A DNA stretch of 5,822 bases. It comes from Coleofasciculus sp. S288. Its GTDB lineage: Bacteria > Cyanobacteriota > Cyanobacteriia > Cyanobacteriales > Coleofasciculaceae. Shown here piece by piece: positions 1-4,614 of this stretch; the stretch's first letter is position 1, and the number at the start of each line of letters is the position of its first letter. The notes beneath the pieces are model-generated. The model searched no databases, was not told where the DNA came from, and saw only the letters and a list, made by a program, of their open reading frames with translations. The stretch covers positions 1 to 5,822 of the forward strand of contig JAIUYC010000314.1 in assembly GCA_020216575.1 (NCBI GenBank). The letters run 5' to 3'. The position numbers were made by a program, and so were the translations under genes.

Positions 1-695
1 AGACGATCATGCTTCCGAGGTTTGAGCCTGAAGAAGACCGCATACCGAACCCAGGGTGATAAATTGGAGGCAGCGGCATGGGCCAGCAAATAATGGCATA
101 GAATCATATCTCCAGCTTTTGCTTTAACTTGGAGCGGTTTCGGTAAGTCAATTGGCGGAATCCCATCCTTTAACTCCGGATCAGGTGGATGGCTTTTAAA
201 GTATTCACCAAACATTTGATGAGTTCCCGACCATACGGTAAAATTTCCTGCCCAATCTTCCTCAACATCGTTTAGGTAAAATCCTGCTAGGGCAGTAAAA
301 CTTGCAATTCGCCCTTTTCTGACTCCATTTTGGGGAGTATAAAAACCATCGATGTGCGGTGAAAGCGCCGAAGGTTCTCTCCACTGAACAGGAAAACGTA
401 AGCCAATCTGCGCTGTTCTCGGTCGGTCAACTTTACCGTCTCCAATTACAGATTCGGTCAATGACATGGCTGGTGTTGCCATAAATAGATCTATAAGCAG
501 AGGATGATTGCATAACTCAGGGCAGAATGATTGATTGTGATAAGTCTCCAGTTTATCTGTATCCATTCCAGTACCAATGGAAGCGTTGATAGCTCTCAAG
601 ACCTTGCGAACCATCAGCTTAGGAACAACACCTGGAATAACTACCCACCCAAGTTCAAGCAATTGTTGGCGCTGATTGAAATCAAGCTCATACAT
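1..695 (-). CDS. PhyH-like Fe(II)/2-oxoglutarate dioxygenase, partial
   Basis: This reading frame runs off the left edge, so only the first 231 codons are present. The start is the ATG at 695-693; an in-frame TAG at 707-705 leaves no earlier start, and only a weak GAG-type ribosome site precedes it. The protein begins MYELDFNQRQQLLELGWVVI, typical of the N-terminal helix and strand of phytanoyl-CoA dioxygenase-like enzymes. Visible family signatures are an HxD iron motif (H114, D116, in SPHIDGFY) and, in the C-terminal part, a distal histidine (H206, in LAHAAASN) followed by N211 and an arginine (R217) placed to bind 2-oxoglutarate. All three iron ligands are therefore present and the enzyme is probably active. 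No signal peptide or membrane segment is seen, so it is likely cytosolic. The substrate cannot be told: the family hydroxylates lipids, amino acids and secondary metabolites. It lies 131 bp downstream of the HEAT-repeat gene on the same strand, so co-transcription is possible but unproven. Confidence 0.85.
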   Translation of the reverse strand, partial: MYELDFNQRQQLLELGWVVIPGVVPKLMVRKVLRAINASIGTGMDTDKLETYHNQSFCPELCNHPLLIDLFMATPAMSLTESVIGDGKVDRPRTAQIGLRFPVQWREPSALSPHIDGFYTPQNGVRKGRIASFTALAGFYLNDVEEDWAGNFTVWSGTHQMFGEYFKSHPPDPELKDGIPPIDLPKPLQVKAKAGDMILCHYLLAHAAASNLSPWVRYAVFFRLKPRKHDR

Positions 696-826
696 ACAGC
701 TACTCTATTGCTTCCATTCCCATTTTGTATGAATTTGGTTTAATTGGGCTAGGCAAAGTATTTTCTCCGCCGTTGAGATACTGCACGTTGGACTTAAGCT
801 ATTGCTCTATTGTAAGTAGCGAGAAA

Positions 827-2134
827 TTATCTGCTCCCATCTTCTGCACCTTGCCATTCAGCCAGCGCGATCGCAACTCCTTCTTTTAACGCTGGAACCA
901 ATTGCTCGTCGGTTGCCAGTTGTTGTAACTGTGGATAGGCTTCAGGAAACTGTTTGAGAGCAGCGATCGCATGTAATCTTACACCAGTATCTTCTTCGGC
1001 TAACATCTCAATCAACACCTTTTGCGCCCTGCCGTCTCCTAACTGTCCCAACGCGATCGCTAAGGCTTGTTTAACCCCCATCTCTCGAACCGCTTCCTGT
1101 CCGGAGTTGAGAAAGTCAATTAAAATCTTCGCCGCTTTGGGTCTTAAACTAGGCTCTGACAAGCGTCCCAAAACGCTAACAATTTCTTGACAAGCGGCTA
1201 CGGATGTGAATGTAAGCCCCTGCTGTAGATAATCCACTGCATCCAATGTTTCCATCCAACCCAGCGCCCGAACAACCGTTATCTGCAAGGGAAGTGGTGT
1301 GGCTGGCGACTTTAAAACCTGAAATAGGGCTTCAGCGGCGTCATCAGTTCCCAGGCGTCCTAATGCGATCGCAGCCTGCTGGCACACCTCCCCATTGAAA
1401 TCCCAAAGCAATGGTTTAATCCGGTTAACTAAGTCTAATTCATCTCGCAAGTCAGGGCGCAAACTCAAACCAATGATTGCCTCTTTTCTCACCCTTGCGG
1501 CTAAATCGTTTAAAGCTTTTACGAGAACGGGCGGAATTCGGAAGTCATGAAAGCTGCTAATCGCTTCAATTACAGCTGCCCGGATTGACACTTGCGGATC
1601 GTCAACCACACTTAATAACGGTGCAATTGTCTCCACTCGTCGAATATGAGTCAGCGCTTGCACTGCCAAAAATCTGGTATCTTCTTCGGCTAACAGAGGG
1701 GTAAGGGCGTCAATGGCAAAGGAACCGAGATTCGCCAGTGCTGCTGCTGCCATTTCCGCTAAATCTTCGTCCTCGGCATTTTGCAATAGTTCAACTAAAG
1801 CCGTTACTACCTGCGGATGCTGGAATTCTCCCAGAATGCGAGCAGCATACCAGCGCAGTTCCAAATCTGCGTCTTCATCCTCCAGAATTTCAATTAAGGG
1901 TGCGATCGCTCGTTCTCCCAATTTGGGAAACAGCTTTGCCACTTCCCATCGTTCCTGAAAATCACTCTCCACCAGTACCTTCACTGCCAAATTGAGGATT
2001 TGCTGGAGTTCGGGTTCGTTTAAGGATGGTGACGTTGCGCCTTTTTTCTCCAAGGGCAATTGCTGTAGGCATTGGTTAACCAATGTCCAATTCTGTTGAT
2101 TGGTAGCCACTATAGCTTTTTCTAAAATCTTCAT
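827..2134 (-). CDS. HEAT-repeat protein divergent from nirA (possible NirB-type nitrite reductase partner)
   Basis: A complete 435-residue protein built almost wholly of paired helices. After a roughly 60-residue N-terminal region come about a dozen HEAT or PBS-lyase-like repeats. Examples are residues 62-84, 92-117 (RWYAARILGEF), 127-147, 155-176, 184-207, 251-274 (AAIALGRLGTDDAAEALFQVL), 353-378 (ALAIALGQLGDGRAQKVLIEML) and 385-405. No catalytic motif, signal peptide or membrane segment is seen, so a cytosolic scaffold or chaperone-like role is likely. The family includes CpcE-type phycobilin lyases and NblB. The position, divergent from nirA across a shared 686-bp control region, matches a cyanobacterial gene that, as I recall, is called NirB in Anabaena and is needed for full nitrite reductase activity; that assignment is by context and not by a diagnostic motif. 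The ATG at 2134 is the only plausible start: an in-frame stop lies at 2170-2168 with no ATG, GTG or TTG between, and no SD precedes it. Five HIP1 octamers lie inside the gene. Confidence 0.9.
   Translation of the reverse strand: MKILEKAIVATNQQNWTLVNQCLQQLPLEKKGATSPSLNEPELQQILNLAVKVLVESDFQERWEVAKLFPKLGERAIAPLIEILEDEDADLELRWYAARILGEFQHPQVVTALVELLQNAEDEDLAEMAAAALANLGSFAIDALTPLLAEEDTRFLAVQALTHIRRVETIAPLLSVVDDPQVSIRAAVIEAISSFHDFRIPPVLVKALNDLAARVRKEAIIGLSLRPDLRDELDLVNRIKPLLWDFNGEVCQQAAIALGRLGTDDAAEALFQVLKSPATPLPLQITVVRALGWMETLDAVDYLQQGLTFTSVAACQEIVSVLGRLSEPSLRPKAAKILIDFLNSGQEAVREMGVKQALAIALGQLGDGRAQKVLIEMLAEEDTGVRLHAIAALKQFPEAYPQLQQLATDEQLVPALKEGVAIALAEWQGAEDGSR
867..1909. repeat. Five HIP1 octamers (GCGATCGC)
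   Basis: The palindrome GCGATCGC occurs at 867-874, 963-970, 1053-1060, 1365-1372 and 1902-1909, all within the HEAT-repeat gene. I found none in the rest of the window; the nearest is GCGATCGA in nirA near 3379. HIP1 is a well-known over-represented octamer of many cyanobacterial genomes and supports the taxonomic call. Confidence 0.9.
987..1695. repeat. 19-nt exact direct repeat inside the HEAT gene (987-1005 and 1677-1695)
   Basis: The 19 bases GTATCTTCTTCGGCTAACA occur at 987-1005 and again at 1677-1695. On the coding strand both copies encode LAEEDT, at residues 379-384 and 148-153, at the equivalent turn of two HEAT repeats. Identity at the DNA level, including synonymous positions, suggests recent internal duplication or gene conversion between repeat units. 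Confidence 0.8.
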
Positions 2135-2312
2135 CTGGAGTACTGGCGAGCAGGTAATATTTTGGACTTAGAGATTCTCAGACAACGCTCTTCTGGACAA
2201 ACAATTCTTCTCGTCTTTTATTTAGTTCTTCAACTTGAGGCTGCTGGTATTCTTTCCTCTCCAGTTTTCTGCATTTGAACTTATTTGCCCATATCCGCTA
2301 TGTATATGATGC

Positions 2313-2336
2313 ATGAAATAGATGCCAGGATTTCAT
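2313..2336. repeat. Inverted repeat ATGAAAT-N10-ATTTCAT
   Basis: A perfect 7-bp dyad with a 10-nt spacer. Its right half overlaps a possible minus-strand -10 element (TGAAAT, plus positions 2335-2330) spaced 20 nt from the NtcA motif at 2356. It could be an operator for the HEAT gene or an RNA hairpin in its leader; its role is not established. Confidence 0.45.
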
Positions 2337-2355
2337 CAGCTTTAAGATTTATTTG

Positions 2356-2369
2356 GTAATTAAAGCTAC
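2356..2369. promoter_or_regulatory. NtcA-binding motif A (GTA-N8-TAC)
   Basis: GTAATTAAAGCTAC is a perfect match to the NtcA consensus GTA-N8-TAC. NtcA is the CRP-family activator of cyanobacterial nitrogen genes, responding to 2-oxoglutarate. The motif is palindromic, so direction must come from the -10 element. On the minus strand TGAAAT lies 20 nt beyond it (plus 2335-2330), which would give the HEAT gene a leader of about 190 nt. On the plus strand TACAGC (2393-2398) lies 23 nt beyond, which would give nirA a leader of about 415 nt. Both -10 matches are imperfect. Confidence 0.65.
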
Positions 2370-2550
2370 AGTTTTTTAGAGATTACTTGTTGTACAGCAA
2401 ACGGCAGAAGGCTCCAAGGGATGCATATTGAGTGGTCAAGCTTTTAGGATTTGGCTGTGTCCTAATCGTCTTGGCGACTGCTATACAAGGTAAGCTTTGC
2501 TTCGGAGGAAACGAGTCGTTGCCCGTTACACGTTCTTAGATGTGAATCGT

Positions 2551-2565
2551 GCATGACTTTAATGC
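2551..2565. promoter_or_regulatory. LysR-type dyad, candidate NtcB operator
   Basis: GCAT-N7-ATGC forms an inverted repeat, also fitting the LysR-family T-N11-A signature (T2550, A2562). It is overlaid by a second dyad, ATGAC (2553-2557) with GTCAT (2566-2570). It lies 26 bp upstream of NtcA motif B, a suitable place for a co-activator. NtcB, a LysR-type nitrite-responsive regulator, acts at nirA promoters in several cyanobacteria. The assignment to NtcB is inference. Confidence 0.35.
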
Positions 2566-2591
2566 GTCATCTACATAAACAAAAATATTTT

Positions 2592-2605
2592 GTAACAAAA
2601 GCTAC
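2592..2605 (+). promoter_or_regulatory. NtcA-binding motif B, likely nirA operon promoter
   Basis: GTAACAAAAGCTAC is a perfect GTA-N8-TAC motif, lying in the near-palindrome TTTTGTAACAAAA. A degenerate -10 element, TAATTA at 2630-2635, follows at 24 nt; class II NtcA promoters usually have TAN3T about 22 nt beyond the site. Transcription would begin near 2640-2642 and give nirA a leader of about 180 nt. The motif identity is clear; the exact start site is inferred. Confidence 0.7.
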
Positions 2606-2695
2606 GAATTCGCAATGGTTTTAACGGATTAATTATTTACAAGCACTCGTAAAAAACTAGAGCTATTAGCAAAACAAAACCTTCCCATAAAGCAT

Positions 2696-2716
2696 TGAAA
2701 TATCAATTAGATTTCA
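2696..2716. repeat. Inverted repeat TGAAAT-N9-ATTTCA in the nirA leader
   Basis: A perfect 6-bp dyad with a 9-nt loop, with the same arm sequence as the repeat at 2313-2336 on the other side of the control region. It would form a weak AT-rich hairpin in an nirA transcript begun near 2640, ending at the ATG (2716-2718) of a 13-codon leader ORF. Confidence 0.4.
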
Positions 2717-2757
2717 TGGATCTACCTAAAGATAAAAATCGATTCTATGCCTCCTAA
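2716..2757 (+). other. Possible 13-codon leader ORF upstream of nirA
   Basis: ATG at 2716 to TAA at 2755-2757 encodes MDLPKDKNRFYAS. It lies wholly within the predicted nirA leader, 63 nt before the nirA start. No SD precedes it, so translation is uncertain. Its last codons and stop overlap the anti-SD hexamer at 2750-2755, so a ribosome ending here would keep that hexamer from pairing. Its reality as a translated peptide is speculative. Confidence 0.25.
2750..2755 (+). promoter_or_regulatory. Anti-Shine-Dalgarno hexamer in the nirA leader
   Basis: CCTCCT is the exact reverse complement of AGGAGG at 2808-2813, the core of the nirA SD. A G-U pair (2749 with 2814) extends the helix to seven pairs, closing a 52-nt loop. 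The pairing would hide the nirA ribosome site. The complementarity is seen directly; the regulatory role is inference. Confidence 0.4.
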
Positions 2758-2805
2758 TAGCTGAGCTACTCAAATAAAAACTATGCATGTTCTAGGCGCT
2801 AAACT

Positions 2806-2814
2806 AAAGGAGGT
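2806..2814 (+). promoter_or_regulatory. Strong nirA ribosome-binding site
   Basis: AAAGGAGGT matches the 16S rRNA 3' end almost fully and ends six bases before the GTG at 2821. It fixes the GTG as the start of nirA. No comparable site precedes the HEAT gene, nrtA or the PhyH-like gene. Confidence 0.9.
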
Positions 2815-2820
2815 CAAGCC

Positions 2821-4377
2821 GTGATCGAAGCAACGAAGCCAGCAACGAGCCAGAATAAATTTGAAAAATTCAAAGCCGAAAAAGACGGGCTGGAGGTCAA
2901 AGAACAACTCGAACATTTTGCTCAAATCGGCTGGGAAGCGATTGATGAAATTGACCGCGAGCATCGGCTCAAATGGCTGGGCGTCTTTTTTCGCCCCGTC
3001 ACCCCTGGCAAGTTCATGATGCGGCTGCGGATACCCAACGGAATTCTGTCCAGCACTCAGATGCAGGTGTTAGCAGAAGCCGTGCAGCGCTATGGCGAAG
3101 ACGGCAATGCTGACATCACCACTCGGCAAAATCTCCAGTTACGAGGAATCCGGATTGAAGACGTTCCCGATATCTTTAAGCGTTTTGAGCCAGTCGGCTT
3201 GACTAGCGTTCAGTCGGGGATGGACAATGTTCGCAACATCACCGGGTCGCCTGTTGCAGGGATTGAAGCGAATGAACTCATCGACACCAGGGGGCTGGTG
3301 CGGATGGTGCAGGACATGATTACCAACAACGGCAAGGGTAACCGAGAGTTTACCAACTTACCGCGCAAATTCAATATTGCGATCGAGGGCGGTCGGGATA
3401 ACTCCGTCCATGCTGAAATTAACGATATTGCCTTTGTCCCTGCCTATAAAAATGGGCATTTAGGCTTTAACGTTGTTGTGGGCGGCTTCTTCTCCGCTAA
3501 GCGTTGTGAAGCAGCAATTCCCCTCAATGCTTGGGTTCTCCCGAATGAAGAAGTTGTTGATTTATGCAGAGCCATTTTGATTGTGTATCGCGAACATGGC
3601 TTGCGGGCAAATCGGCAGAAAGCTCGATTGATGTGGCTGATTGATGAATGGGGCATCGACAAATTCCGGGCAGTGGTCGAAGAACAACTCGGTCGTCCTC
3701 TACTGCCAGCAGCAGAGAAGGATGAAATTGATTGGGACAAGCGCGACCATATCGGTGTCTATCCACAAAAACAACCGGGATTGAACTACGTTGGTTTGCA
3801 CATTCCCATCGGACGCTTCTACGCCCAGGATATGTTTGAACTAGCACGGATGGCAGAAGTCTACGGCAGTGGGGAAATCCGCCTCACCGTCGAGCAAAAT
3901 CTGATTATTCCTAACATTCCCGACTCTCGCCTAGACCGCTTCTTAGCCGAACCACTCTTAGAGCGCTTCAGCATCAATCCTGCACCCTTGACACGAACCT
4001 TAGTGTCTTGCACTGGCAGCCAGTTCTGTAACTTTGCCTTGATTGAAACCAAAAACCGAGCCTTAGCAACCATTAAGGCTCTAGAAGCCGAGTTAGAACT
4101 GCCGCGCCGAGTGCGAATTCACTGGACGGGTTGCCCCAACTCCTGCGGTCAGCCACAAGTTGCAGACATCGGTCTAATGGGTACGAAAGTCCGTAAAAAT
4201 GGCAAAGCAGCAGAAGGGGTTGACATCTACATGGGTGGCAAAGTGGGAAAAGACGCCCATCTCGGTACCTGTGTGCAAAAAGGTGTTGCCTGCGAGGATT
4301 TGATGCCAGTGTTGCGACAATTACTCATCGAACAATTTGGGGCGAAACCCCGCAGTGAGGCGATGCTTTCCTCCTAA
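2821..4377 (+). CDS. nirA: Ferredoxin-nitrite reductase
   Basis: NirA is a cytosolic enzyme that reduces nitrite to ammonium using six electrons from reduced ferredoxin, through a [4Fe-4S] cluster coupled to siroheme. The 518 residues are of usual length for cyanobacterial NirA and show the two-fold nitrite/sulfite reductase layout: a ferredoxin-like half domain near 55-120, a 4Fe-4S domain near 130-290, then a repeat of both. The cluster/siroheme cysteines are complete: C397 and C403 (CTGSQFC) and C438 and C442 (GCPNSCG). R68, R138, K183 and N185 fall at a constant offset of 41 from the spinach nitrite reductase siroheme and substrate residues R109, R179, K224 and N226, as I recall them. These, with gene order, favour nitrite over sulfite reductase. 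There is no C-terminal [2Fe-2S] extension such as some cyanobacterial NirA proteins carry. It starts at GTG 2821 behind a near-ideal SD and leads the operon with nrtA 237 bp downstream. Expression is probably NtcA-dependent. Confidence 0.97.
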   Translation: MIEATKPATSQNKFEKFKAEKDGLEVKEQLEHFAQIGWEAIDEIDREHRLKWLGVFFRPVTPGKFMMRLRIPNGILSSTQMQVLAEAVQRYGEDGNADITTRQNLQLRGIRIEDVPDIFKRFEPVGLTSVQSGMDNVRNITGSPVAGIEANELIDTRGLVRMVQDMITNNGKGNREFTNLPRKFNIAIEGGRDNSVHAEINDIAFVPAYKNGHLGFNVVVGGFFSAKRCEAAIPLNAWVLPNEEVVDLCRAILIVYREHGLRANRQKARLMWLIDEWGIDKFRAVVEEQLGRPLLPAAEKDEIDWDKRDHIGVYPQKQPGLNYVGLHIPIGRFYAQDMFELARMAEVYGSGEIRLTVEQNLIIPNIPDSRLDRFLAEPLLERFSINPAPLTRTLVSCTGSQFCNFALIETKNRALATIKALEAELELPRRVRIHWTGCPNSCGQPQVADIGLMGTKVRKNGKAAEGVDIYMGGKVGKDAHLGTCVQKGVACEDLMPVLRQLLIEQFGAKPRSEAMLSS

Positions 4378-4413
4378 AATACCAACTTAGCCATCAAAAA
4401 ACTTGGATGAAGA

Positions 4414-4437
4414 AGTTGAGTGCCAAGATACTCAACT
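4414..4437 (+). other. Intercistronic hairpin, 8-bp perfect stem
   Basis: AGTTGAGT (4414-4421) and ACTCAACT (4430-4437) form a perfect 8-bp stem with an 8-nt loop. No T-run follows (the next bases are AAAATC), so it is not a standard intrinsic terminator; an mRNA stability or processing element is more likely. The loop holds CCAAG, complementary to CTTGG at 4402-4406, and the left arm overlaps AAGTTG (4413-4418), which could pair instead with CAACTT at 4383-4388. Confidence 0.55.
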
Positions 4438-4566
4438 AAAATCAGCCTTGCTGTAATTCGGCAGCTCTAATTTGGGAATACTGAATTGGAGTTCCAGATT
4501 AATCCAAACAATCAACGCTACGTTCCCGTCCATTTCTCTTCCCAGTCGCGGTACTGCGCGGTGGGA

Positions 4567-4595
4567 ATGCTCAGCATACCAAAAACCCCTATACT
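4567..4595 (+). promoter_or_regulatory. Possible internal nrtA promoter with palindrome
   Basis: TATACT at 4590-4595 matches five of six bases of the -10 consensus, and the palindrome ATGCTcAGCAT (4567-4577) lies where a -35 element or activator site would be. No good -35 hexamer is seen. Transcription would start about 13 nt before the nrtA ATG, giving a near-leaderless message, which would suit the lack of an SD. Confidence 0.2.
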
Positions 4596-4614
4596 CGACA
4601 CCCACTAACTAAAA

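Larger units (their letters stand above)
2135..2820. other. Gene-free divergent control region between the HEAT gene and nirA
   Basis: These 686 bp separate two divergent genes and hold no convincing protein gene. From left to right they contain a purine-rich (minus strand) leader of the HEAT gene, an inverted repeat at 2313-2336, an NtcA motif at 2356-2369, a structured stretch around 2472-2521, a LysR-type dyad at 2551-2565, a second NtcA motif at 2592-2605, an inverted repeat at 2696-2716, an anti-SD at 2750-2755 and the nirA SD at 2809-2814. The length and number of elements are consistent with nitrogen- and nitrate-responsive control of both genes. Confidence 0.8.
4378..4614 (+). other. 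nirA-nrtA intergenic spacer with RNA structure
   Basis: This 237-bp spacer, long for adjacent operon genes, holds no ORF of note and no NtcA motif. It contains an 8-bp hairpin at 4414-4437, a weaker GCTG/CAGC hairpin at 4450-4465, a palindrome ATGCTcAGCAT at 4567-4577 and a TATACT box at 4590-4595. It could be a site of transcript processing or partial termination, or hold an internal nrtA promoter. Confidence 0.5.

Noticed and set aside
531..743. Plus-strand ORF of 70 codons
   Set aside because: It lies opposite the PhyH-like gene, which has clear family motifs; the plus-strand product is low-complexity and unlike a real protein.
2421..2447. Nine-codon ORF (MHIEWSSF and stop) as a leader peptide
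   Set aside because: The purine run CAAGGG lies directly against the ATG, too close to act as an SD, and the stretch is transcribed with nirA only if motif A drives it.
2490..2503. Third NtcA-like motif, GTA-N8-TTC
   Set aside because: It has one mismatch in a conserved half-site base and no suitable -10 spacing was seen.
2553..2624. 23-codon plus-strand ORF over the LysR-type dyad and NtcA motif B
   Set aside because: It spans the presumed promoter elements and has no ribosome site, so it is probably not translated.
2770..2964. Minus-strand ORF of 64 codons over the nirA start
   Set aside because: It overlaps the nirA SD and N-terminus on the opposite strand, has no ribosome site and looks like a shadow of nirA.
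3444..3847. Minus-strand ORFs inside nirA
   Set aside because: Both are antisense shadows of a highly conserved enzyme; nothing independent supports them.
4367..4378. TTTCCTCCTAAA at the end of nirA as a second anti-SD
   Set aside because: It is complementary to GGAGGAAA near 2504, but lies 1.9 kb away and there is no SD nearby for it to control; chance is the simplest reading.
4414..4437. Intrinsic terminator after nirA
   Set aside because: The stem is good but no T-run follows on the plus strand, and nrtA lies downstream in the same direction as in known operons.
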